A DNA stretch of 15,001 nucleotides from CAYPPG01 sp964412555 (lineage in GTDB: Bacteria; Hinthialibacterota; Hinthialibacteria; Hinthialibacterales; Hinthialibacteraceae), in NCBI GenBank assembly GCA_964412555.1, contig CAYPPG010000112.1:1-15001 (forward strand), written 5' to 3'. Both the position numbers and the translations under genes were made by a program. The notes below the pieces were generated by a model, which made no database searches, was not told the origin of the DNA, and worked only from the letters and a program-made list of their open reading frames with translations. Numbering within the stretch: the first letter of the stretch is position 1; each line of letters begins with the position of its first letter. Positions 7,557 to 14,868 of the stretch are shown piece after piece.

Positions 7557-7611
7557 TGAAGCAACAAATTGGATTTGGGCACGCACAATCAAATGCCCGT
7601 ATTGTAATGGC

Positions 7612-9912
7612 TTGGTGCCATTATCACCGAACTGGAAATTGAATAACAAAGGCACTGGCGTTAAATTAAATCCTCACACGGATAATCCGGATCACCGTCA
7701 CTGCATGTTTGAAATTGTCGAAAAAACAATCGATCATAATGAAGGGACCGTAAAAGGGGGGGATGGATTGTGTCCATTTCCTGATTGTCAGCGTGTTATC
7801 GATGGCGATGAGATCAAATCACAGGCCCAAGCCGGGAAGATGGGGCAGCAACTTTATGCCATTGTTTATAAAAAAGAAGAAATTGTCGGATATACAAAAA
7901 CTGGGAAGCCAAAAATCAAAAAAGTCCGTGGATTCCGTGCCCCCATTCCAGAAGACGATGTCGAAGAAAAAGTTCGACAAGCCTTAAACGAGAAAATGCC
8001 TGAATGGCAGGCAAGGAATATTATTCCGGATGAAGAGTTTCCAGAAATCAACAACGATGACCGGCCAAGACAATACGGTATGCCTTTATGGCGCGATATG
8101 TTCGCCCCACGCCAACTCTATGGTCATTGCGTATCCGTTGAGGTGTTTCATGACATGGTGGAAGAATTACGGGATGAGAATAATGGTGAGTTATCGGAAA
8201 TTGATCGGGCAGCGATGTGTTATATTTCTTTAGCTCTAGATAAAATTCTCGACTATAACTCAATGCTTTGTGTATGGCATTCAAATAGAGAAACAGTAGC
8301 CCATACATTCCAACGACATGACTTTGCATTTAAGTGGAGTTTTTGTGAAATGGCATCTCCTATAAAAGATGTAGGATATGATTGGGGATTAAAATATGTT
8401 GCAAAGGCATTGGAAGAATTGATCGAGTTAACTAATTCTAACACCGCTTCTTTTGCACTTCTTGATGAAGTAGAACAAATAAATGGTCACATCGACATCC
8501 GTTGCGGATCAGCCGATGCTCTTGATCTTGAAGACGGCAGCGTAGACTGCATCGTCATGGACCCACCTTACTATGACAATGTCATGTATGCCGAGTTGTC
8601 GGATTTCTTCTATGTCTGGTTAAAACGGACTGCGGGTTTGCTCTATCCGGAAGCCTTTATGGATTACTTGACGGATAAAGATCGCGAAGCGGTGGCGAAT
8701 CCTGCAAAATTTAAAGGTAAAAGAGGAGCCAAAAAACTAGCCGGGAAGGATTATCAGGAGCGGATGGCCGCCATTTTTAAAGAATGCCGCCGAGTTTTAA
8801 ATCCAAACGGTGTAATGACGCTCATGTTCACTCATAAAGCCAGTGGAGCATGGGACGCTTTGGCTACAGGGCTAGTCGAAGCCGGTTTTATCATCACTGC
8901 ATCCTGGCCGGTGAATACGGAAGCGGAAGGCAGTTTGCATATCAAAGAAAAATCCGCCGCGAAAAGCACGATCTTCCTCGTTTGCCGTGTGAGAGAAGAA
9001 TACAACGAAGAATCCGAAGTGATTTATTGGGAAGATATTGAACCAAAAGTCGCGGAAGCAGTTCGAAAAAGGGTAGCGGAATTCCAACAAGCGGGAATTT
9101 CCGGAGTTGATTTGTACCTTGCTTCGTTCGGTCCGGCGCTGCAAGTATTCAGTGAATCCTGGCCATTGCAGCGGGGCAGAGCTGCACAGCGACCGCCTGA
9201 TGTGGATGAGGATGAATGGAATCCCTATGCGGTTCGCCCGGAAGACGCCCTCGATGCCGCTCGGCGGGAAGTGAAACAGTGGCGGATGGATCATCTCGCT
9301 TCGGTGAAGCGCCAACATCATCTTGATCCACTGACGGAATGGTTTGTTCTGGCGTGGGATACTTTTCATGCTCCCCGTTTTCCATCCGATGAAGCATTAA
9401 AATTAGCCCGTGTCGTAGGTCTCGATTTCGATCACGAAGTGAAAAACCGGATTTGCGAAGTGAAGAGTAATGACGTAATTCTATGGGATAGCAAAACCCG
9501 GAAAAATAAAGGAAGATTAGGCGCTGTCAGCCGGATCAAACGAAAAACGAACAAACAACAAGAGGCTCTTTTCGATGCAGAAATCACAGAACAATCGACT
9601 ACGCCGTTATGTATGATCGATGTTCTCCATCAAGCTGCAATCTTAGGGATCGAACAAAATACAGGCACTGCAAAAGTATTTATCGAAGATGCTGGATTGA
9701 TTGACGATCCAACATTTTTAACGGCAATGGAAGCCTTATTAAATGTTTTACCTCCATCCGGATTGAGTTCAAAAGCCAAAGAAAAAACCTTGAGCGGCGC
9801 GTCCAATGATTTCGAAGCGTTAGAAAAATTGCGCCGCCTGGCTTTCGCGGAACAGGTTCCTGAGCCAAAACAGGAATATCTATTTCCGGATATCGTGGGA
9901 GAAGACTCATGA
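7612..9912 (+). CDS. DUF1156 DNA methyltransferase, C-terminal catalytic part
   Basis: This continues the DUF1156 (COG1743) methylase after the frameshift; the frame is open from 7552, and the GTG at 7612 is only the first start codon and lacks a Shine-Dalgarno. A Zn-ribbon is visible as CPYC (just before 7612) plus CPFPDC about 50 residues on. The catalytic motif IV is VMDPPYYDN with DPPY at 8560-8571, typical of N6-adenine (or N4-cytosine) DNA methyltransferases; CGSADALDLEDGSVD precedes it. With motif I in the first part, the whole enzyme probably methylates host DNA as the self-marking arm of the system. Its stop overlaps the helicase start by four bases (ATGA). Unless the frameshift is bypassed, this part is probably not made efficiently. 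Confidence 0.85.
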   Translation: MVPLSPNWKLNNKGTGVKLNPHTDNPDHRHCMFEIVEKTIDHNEGTVKGGDGLCPFPDCQRVIDGDEIKSQAQAGKMGQQLYAIVYKKEEIVGYTKTGKPKIKKVRGFRAPIPEDDVEEKVRQALNEKMPEWQARNIIPDEEFPEINNDDRPRQYGMPLWRDMFAPRQLYGHCVSVEVFHDMVEELRDENNGELSEIDRAAMCYISLALDKILDYNSMLCVWHSNRETVAHTFQRHDFAFKWSFCEMASPIKDVGYDWGLKYVAKALEELIELTNSNTASFALLDEVEQINGHIDIRCGSADALDLEDGSVDCIVMDPPYYDNVMYAELSDFFYVWLKRTAGLLYPEAFMDYLTDKDREAVANPAKFKGKRGAKKLAGKDYQERMAAIFKECRRVLNPNGVMTLMFTHKASGAWDALATGLVEAGFIITASWPVNTEAEGSLHIKEKSAAKSTIFLVCRVREEYNEESEVIYWEDIEPKVAEAVRKRVAEFQQAGISGVDLYLASFGPALQVFSESWPLQRGRAAQRPPDVDEDEWNPYAVRPEDALDAARREVKQWRMDHLASVKRQHHLDPLTEWFVLAWDTFHAPRFPSDEALKLARVVGLDFDHEVKNRICEVKSNDVILWDSKTRKNKGRLGAVSRIKRKTNKQQEALFDAEITEQSTTPLCMIDVLHQAAILGIEQNTGTAKVFIEDAGLIDDPTFLTAMEALLNVLPPSGLSSKAKEKTLSGASNDFEALEKLRRLAFAEQVPEPKQEYLFPDIVGEDS

Positions 9913-12900
9913 GTGTGGACAATTCATCAGCGATTCTATCATCCTCTACGCTTATCGAACGAGAATGGAGAACCAGTTATCGTCACGAAGACGGCGATCT
10001 TGTGGCGCTGTTTTACATCCCCGCTTTATCCTGCGCGGTTCAATACGATCGTACTACCGGATACTTCAACGCCAGCGCATTAGCTCTTGCCGCCAGAGGG
10101 ATTGAACAGCTGATTCAAAATAAAGGCAACATGCGTTTGATCGTTGGATGTACACTCGCTGAAGATGAAATCAAAGCCATCGAGGAAGGATATGATTTGA
10201 GGGAAAAAATCGAGGAAAAACTTGCATCAACCTCCCTCGATCCACCCGATACAAAAGCGCGAAACGGTCTTGCAGCTCTCGCCTGGATGATTGGACATCA
10301 CTGCTTGGATGTCAAAGTGGCTGTTCCTGTGAATCCCTATGGCAAACCAATTGTATCGCAGGGAATCTATCACGAAAAAGTTGGTATTATTACAGACAAG
10401 GATGGACATCAAATCAGTTTCAGCGGAAGTATCAATGAAACAAAGGCCGGTTGGATTGATAACCGCGAGAGTTTTCATGTTCACTGTTCATGGGAAGGCG
10501 AACGGGAATCTCGACATGTCGAAGATGAAGTCAAAGCTTTTTCGAAATTATGGTCAGATAAGGCATCGAGTATCAAAATTTTTACTTTCCCTGAAGCGGC
10601 AAAACAGAAACTACTCGAATTTATGCCTTCATCTGACAAATTCATCACCCCACAAAAGAAAATAGTTACATCAGAAGAAGATCATCAAAGTTACAAACTG
10701 CTCGATGAAGAAATACGCCGGGCTGTATGGACTTATATCCACTTTGCCCCACAAATGCGGAATGGAATTCAAGTTGGACCAGTCACTTCAACCGTGAAAC
10801 CGTGGCCGCACCAATTGCAAACGTTTGTCCGGATGTTTAATCATTGGCCTATTCGTCTCTTACTTGCCGATGAAGTGGGGCTGGGAAAAACCATTACAGC
10901 GGGTTTGCTGATCCGCCAAGCCTGGCTGGCCGAAAAAGCCCAACGAATTCTGATTATGGTTCCCAAAGCCGTATTACCCCAATGGCAAAATGAATTGTAT
11001 GAAAAATTCAACCTGAATGTTCCTATCTATGACGGGCAAAAATTAATATGGCGGAAAACACACGGATGGATGGGTACCCATGAGAAGAAAATTGGCAGAT
11101 ATGAATGGCATCAAGAACCCTTTGTTTTATGTTCCAGTCATCTTATGAGACGCCGAGATCGCTCCCAGGACTTGCTTGATGCGGAACAATGGGATTTGAT
11201 CGTCCTGGATGAGGCGCATCACGCGAGACGGAAAGCACCAGGGAGTCCAATGGAAGGCGGCCCGAATTCATTATTACGATTAATGCTAAATTTGCGTTAT
11301 CGATGCAAATCTCTTTTATTGTTAACTGCAACCCCAATGCAAGTTCATCAGGTAGAAATATGGGATTTGCTGAATTTACTCGGTTTGCCGCCGCAATGGG
11401 CTGCCAGTGAAAATAATTTTCTTCGTTATTTCCAAATCGCCAGTGAAAATCCAAGCCACGAGGAAATGAAATTTCTGGTTGAACTCTTTCAAGATACGGA
11501 ATCTGAATTTGGACTTATTGAAGAAAGCAAAATATTCAAAGCTATTCCTCAATTGAGTATGATTAAACGCAGGAAAATATTGAAAGCTCTTCGGGAAAAA
11601 AGTGATATTCCTATCAAACATCTCGACGCAGAATCTCGAAAAGCCACGCTTGAAATATTGCGTCGATTCAGTCCCATCCGCTTTTTAATGGCGAGGCACA
11701 CAAGAGAACTTTTGCGTCTCTATCATAAACAGGGTTTGCTCGAAACTCCAATCGCCACCCGCTATCCTTTTGATGTCCCGATAAAACTCACACCAGCGGA
11801 ACGGAGCCTTTACGATAAAGTTGAAGATTATATCGCCACTACTTATAACAGAGCCACACCTCAAAAGCGAACTTCTGTCGGATTCGTTATGACGATCTAT
11901 CGCCGCCGACTTGCTAGTTCGTTCCATGCGCTGAAATGCACGCTAACAAATCGTCTTCAGAAAATGACGAACCTGGTTGAGGAAGAGGATGTTCGGCAAG
12001 ACGAAGATGTCGAAGAAATCATGGACACAGACGAGGCAGTAGAATATGCATTGGATGCTTTGCAGGAAGAAGAAAATTATGATATTGAAGATTTGCTTCA
12101 CCTCATCAAACAATTGGATACGGATTCCAAAGCCAAGGAATTGAATAATAAATTGGATCAGATTTTTGCTCATGGTTATGATTCCGTCATTATTTTCACT
12201 CAATACACCGATACGTTAGATTATTTAAAGGAATTTTTGGCCGATCAATATACTACAAAAACAATTGCTTGCTATGCCGGACGAGGTGGTGAACGGCGGA
12301 ATCCGAACGGAACATGGAACACTTGTTCAAAAGAAGACGTGAAACTTGCTTTAAAAAAGAATGAAATCCAGATTTTGATTTGTACGGATGCTGCCGGTGA
12401 AGGTTTAAACTTGCAGTATTGCGGCGCATTGATCAATTACGATTTGCCCTGGAATCCGATGAAAGTGGAGCAAAGAATTGGCCGTATAGACCGTATCGGT
12501 CAAAAGCATGCGATGCTCCAAGTATTCAATTTCGCATACCATGATACGGTTGAAGCCGATGTGTATTTCACTCTCACAAAAAGAATCAATCTCTTTCAAG
12601 GCATTGTTGGAAAACTACAACCCATATTATCCCGCTTACCCAAAGAGTTTGAAAATATCACTCTTCTATCGGAAGAACAACGCCAAGCCCATCTACACCG
12701 CTTGTTGTCGGATGTTGAAACAATGGTTGAAGATTCGGAGAAAGCCGGTTTCGATATCGATGAAGTCGCACAAGAAGCAGCGGAACTACCGGTTTTGCCA
12801 GATCCTTCACTGACATTGGAGGAAATTGACACATCGCTTAACCGGTCAGAGATACGACCGCCTGCTATGCAATGGAAAAATCTCGATTTCAAGACATATG

Positions 12901-13247
12901 CCGTCCAAATGCCCGGAATGCCACAAGCAATACGAGTCACCACAAATGCGGACGTTTTTGACGACCACTTCGACAGTCATGAATTTCTATCCCCTGGAGG
13001 TACCTTCTTTACAAAGATAAAAAATTCATTTATACCAACTGAGGATTCTCCCATTCTTGATGAAGGATACATGTGGCTAATTCAACCGGATAACGGAGGA
13101 TACTGCGAATTTGTCGTTTCAACCCAAGACGGAATTCAGAGAATCAATTCGTTATTCGGATTATTGGAGCGAATCAAAAAAATGGGGAATTCCTCTCTGT
13201 TAGATGTGAGCCAATGGCAAAATGTGGTGATTAAGAGGATAATATAA
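9909..13247 (+). CDS. PLD-like nuclease domain fused to SNF2-type helicase
   Basis: A 1112-aa protein. The N-terminal PLD-like domain has HEK (155-157) with Asp163, then SFSGSINET (170-178), a single HKD-like half-site that would need dimerisation to act as a nuclease. A SNF2/superfamily 2 helicase follows: PWPHQLQTF (298-306), motif I ADEVGLGKT (320-328), motif II DEAH (434-437), motif III TATPMQ (473-478), motif IV region VIIFTQYTDTL (about 760), motif V TDAAGEGLNLQ (about 826-836) and motif VI QRIGRIDRIGQ (about 855-865). An acidic stretch (about 687-731) separates the two helicase lobes. The ATG overlaps the methylase TGA by four bases, so the two are translationally coupled. It is probably the effector that translocates on and cuts unmodified DNA; that role is inferred. 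Confidence 0.9.
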   Translation: MSVDNSSAILSSSTLIEREWRTSYRHEDGDLVALFYIPALSCAVQYDRTTGYFNASALALAARGIEQLIQNKGNMRLIVGCTLAEDEIKAIEEGYDLREKIEEKLASTSLDPPDTKARNGLAALAWMIGHHCLDVKVAVPVNPYGKPIVSQGIYHEKVGIITDKDGHQISFSGSINETKAGWIDNRESFHVHCSWEGERESRHVEDEVKAFSKLWSDKASSIKIFTFPEAAKQKLLEFMPSSDKFITPQKKIVTSEEDHQSYKLLDEEIRRAVWTYIHFAPQMRNGIQVGPVTSTVKPWPHQLQTFVRMFNHWPIRLLLADEVGLGKTITAGLLIRQAWLAEKAQRILIMVPKAVLPQWQNELYEKFNLNVPIYDGQKLIWRKTHGWMGTHEKKIGRYEWHQEPFVLCSSHLMRRRDRSQDLLDAEQWDLIVLDEAHHARRKAPGSPMEGGPNSLLRLMLNLRYRCKSLLLLTATPMQVHQVEIWDLLNLLGLPPQWAASENNFLRYFQIASENPSHEEMKFLVELFQDTESEFGLIEESKIFKAIPQLSMIKRRKILKALREKSDIPIKHLDAESRKATLEILRRFSPIRFLMARHTRELLRLYHKQGLLETPIATRYPFDVPIKLTPAERSLYDKVEDYIATTYNRATPQKRTSVGFVMTIYRRRLASSFHALKCTLTNRLQKMTNLVEEEDVRQDEDVEEIMDTDEAVEYALDALQEEENYDIEDLLHLIKQLDTDSKAKELNNKLDQIFAHGYDSVIIFTQYTDTLDYLKEFLADQYTTKTIACYAGRGGERRNPNGTWNTCSKEDVKLALKKNEIQILICTDAAGEGLNLQYCGALINYDLPWNPMKVEQRIGRIDRIGQKHAMLQVFNFAYHDTVEADVYFTLTKRINLFQGIVGKLQPILSRLPKEFENITLLSEEQRQAHLHRLLSDVETMVEDSEKAGFDIDEVAQEAAELPVLPDPSLTLEEIDTSLNRSEIRPPAMQWKNLDFKTYAVQMPGMPQAIRVTTNADVFDDHFDSHEFLSPGGTFFTKIKNSFIPTEDSPILDEGYMWLIQPDNGGYCEFVVSTQDGIQRINSLFGLLERIKKMGNSSLLDVSQWQNVVIKRII

Positions 13248-13249
13248 AA

Positions 13250-13265
13250 TTATTATCGATAATAA
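13250..13265. terminator. AT-rich 16-bp palindrome between convergent genes
   Basis: TTATTATCGATAATAA is a perfect 16-bp palindrome placed exactly in the 27-base gap between the helicase stop (13245-13247) and the restored stop of the convergent AbiJ-like gene (13275-13277). On the minus strand it is followed by TTTTATATT. It could act as a weak bidirectional terminator, but the stem is nearly all AT with little loop, so it may equally be a protein-binding site or chance. Confidence 0.25.
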
Positions 13266-13274
13266 CCCAGTTTT

Positions 13275-14074
13275 CTACCTATTAAATTTTGAACACAAAT
13301 AATCCATGATGGTCACCGATAAGTTCACCACCAAAATCGCTTCCTCTAAATCAGGCTTTCTACCCTCACGAATATGACGACCCAATTCAGAAGAAAATCC
13401 CCATATTTTTTCAATTCCTTGATCAAGAGGTCTTGGAATTAAATCGGGATTTTTTTTATTAACTCTCCAAGAGTTGATTTGGAATCACCGGTAACATCTC
13501 GCGCAAGACATTCCAATGCTGCCATTGAATGCTGTATTGCACCAGTAATATCCGGTTCCGGTCTTCGCGATATATCCTTAACCGCTTCATTAATCTCATC
13601 GCGTGTAGTAAAAAGGGTTGCTTTTTCTAGAGTACTGATTACTTTTTTGCGGTTTGATTCGAATAGTTCTGATCCCCTAATCTCAATTAAACTATTGCAA
13701 AGTTGCCATCCTATTCCACTTTCACAAAAATAGGAATTAATTTTTTCTTCAAATTCTCTCCTTCTGTAAACGTCATAACTTAAAGATTGATCTATTACTT
13801 CTATGATATCATAAACACGGTACCATTCACATTCATCCAAAAGCCCCCCAATTTCCTTACGGATATTTGGATATTCAGACCAATTATTTGAATCTGGTCG
13901 CTTTCTCAATACAGGACATATTATGGAACGTAGATCCGATGGCTTTAAACCCAATTCAATCCCAATTTGAATCACCATGTAACGCAATTCTTCAGGAGCG
14001 TCATTACGGAAAGTTATTTCCGCATTTTCTGGTTGATATCCGTGTCTTTTTGAAAATGATTTTTTTTCATTCAT
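13275..14074 (-). pseudogene. AbiJ-NTD4-like abortive infection protein, frameshifted
   Basis: From the ATG at 14074 (MNEKKSFSKRHGY) the frame runs to a stop at 13439, giving 211 aa. FSKRHGY and the following helical region match the AbiJ N-terminal domain 4 family; AIQHSMAALECLARDVTGD is the usual start of its HEPN-like C-terminal domain. After STLGELIKK the frame breaks. One extra A in the A8 run (plus-strand T8, 13450-13457) restores KNPDLIPRPLDQG, then LGRHIREGRKPDLEEAIL and a stop at 13275-13277, for 266 aa in total. The run also reads A AAA AAA in frame, a classical -1 slippery heptamer. The role would be growth arrest of infected cells. It lies 88 bases downstream of an XRE regulator, so the two may be co-transcribed. 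Confidence 0.65.
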
Positions 14075-14162
14075 GATCATCAATCTGGGAGTATGAATTT
14101 CAAGTGATTTTATTTCTGGATAAAAAAAGATAATTATTAGCCACACAGAATCTGAACTTGAA

Positions 14163-14504
14163 TCATTCTTTACTAGACGACATCTTTTCGATCATGTCGA
14201 TAAATGAAATTGATCCATAATCTTGCAGCCATTTCGCGATTCGGAAGCATTTTTCATCCATCACACCTCCAGGCAATAAGTCCGCTGGGGATACTCCTAA
14301 TGCTTTGGCAAGAACTGCGATCGTGTCGAGGCTGGCGCTTTTCATTCCCCTTTCAATTTCACTCAAATAGGAATGATTTAATTTTGCCTTTTTAGCGAGG
14401 CTTTTTTGCGTTAATTTGGCAGCAATCCGCAGTTCCCTAATCCGCGAACCAAACTGAAGTCGAACACTTTCGATATGGTTGTCTAGATCACGTAAGTTCT
14501 TCAC
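14163..14504 (-). CDS. XRE-family helix-turn-helix transcriptional regulator
   Basis: A DNA-binding regulator with one XRE helix-turn-helix: QFGSRIRELRIAAKLTQKSL, then HSYLSEIERG as recognition helix, SLDTIAVLAKALGVSPADLL, and a short C-terminal helical tail. A longer reading from ATG 14540 is possible, but the best promoter (plus 14512-14540) overlaps that extension and puts the transcript start near 14505, at the GTG at 14504. I therefore prefer a leaderless GTG start and a 113-aa protein. It resembles single-domain repressors and controller proteins of restriction-modification systems. Likely targets are the paired palindromes at 14566-14617 and its own promoter. It is on the same strand as, and upstream of, the AbiJ-like gene. 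Confidence 0.85.
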   Translation of the reverse strand: MKNLRDLDNHIESVRLQFGSRIRELRIAAKLTQKSLAKKAKLNHSYLSEIERGMKSASLDTIAVLAKALGVSPADLLPGGVMDEKCFRIAKWLQDYGSISFIDMIEKMSSSKE

Positions 14505-14511
14505 GCTGAGT

Positions 14512-14540
14512 AGTATATGGCTCAAGAATATTCGAGCCAA
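14512..14540 (-). promoter_or_regulatory. Promoter of the XRE regulator, with dyad in the spacer
   Basis: On the minus strand TTGGCT (plus 14535-14540) and TATACT (plus 14512-14517) are 17 bases apart. The spacer region carries an imperfect dyad, GGCTC at 14519-14523 and GAGCC at 14534-14538. A repressor bound there would block the regulator's own promoter. The predicted start of transcription, about 14505, coincides with the GTG start codon. Confidence 0.5.
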
Positions 14541-14562
14541 CTACATTACTATAAAAAAACTC

Positions 14563-14590
14563 TTGATTATGTCTATAAACAGAATATAAT
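14563..14590 (+). promoter_or_regulatory. Sigma-A-like promoter of the small-gene operon
   Basis: TTGATT (14563-14568) and a consensus TATAAT (14585-14590) are 16 bases apart. The expected start of transcription is about 14597, some 40 bases before the ATG at 14637. It is divergent from the XRE regulator and flanked by the paired operators. Confidence 0.65.
14566..14578 (+). promoter_or_regulatory. Left operator: palindrome TTAT-GTCT-ATAA
   Basis: ATTATGTCTATAA overlaps the -35 element of the divergent promoter. It is itself dyad-symmetric (TTAT...ATAA) and forms a perfect 13-bp inverted repeat with the copy at 14605-14617. Bound repressor would hide the -35. It is the likely site of the neighbouring XRE protein. 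Confidence 0.6.
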
Positions 14591-14604
14591 TGATCATCTA
14601 TCGG

Positions 14605-14617
14605 TTATAGACATAAT
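14605..14617 (+). promoter_or_regulatory. Right operator: palindrome TTAT-AGAC-ATAA
   Basis: TTATAGACATAAT is the exact reverse complement of the left operator, with 38 bases between centres. It lies just past the expected transcription start, between the promoter and the Shine-Dalgarno of the gene at 14637. Two sites bracketing one promoter suit cooperative repression. Confidence 0.6.
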
Positions 14618-14636
14618 TCGAAATGGAGTAATCACC

Positions 14637-14867
14637 ATGTCCAAACTCGAAATCCACGTATACACGGGGAAGAACAATGACGGCAATTATGAGTCTCATT
14701 CTTTCATTCAAGCCAGCGATCCGAATTCCAGAGTTCGGGCTTCGATGGTGGAATCGGGGGCGAAAGCGGCGGCGATGATGTCGTCGAGTCATACGAAATC
14801 GCTTTCGCATGAAAAAACTACGAGTCAGATGCTTGATTATCGAAGTCAGAAATTGATTGGAGAGTGA
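14637..14867 (+). CDS. Small hypothetical protein, 76 aa
   Basis: The ATG at 14637 follows a TGGAGTAA site; the frame is open back to 14517, but no earlier start has both promoter and binding site upstream. The protein begins LEIHVYTGKNNDGNYESHS, continues with SDPNSRVRASMVESG, a short Ala/Met stretch (AKAAAMM) and a polar tail. It has no signal peptide or clear membrane segment. I do not recognise it. It is the first gene of a repressor-controlled operon whose second gene runs off the window. That placement suggests a mobile-element or plasmid lysogeny-type control region, but the function is unknown. Confidence 0.7.
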   Translation: MSKLEIHVYTGKNNDGNYESHSFIQASDPNSRVRASMVESGAKAAAMMSSSHTKSLSHEKTTSQMLDYRSQKLIGE

Positions 14868-14868
14868 C

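Noticed and set aside
13250..13265. Fur or PerR box
   Set aside because: AT-rich and palindromic but does not match the spacing of either box, and it lies at gene ends rather than in a promoter.
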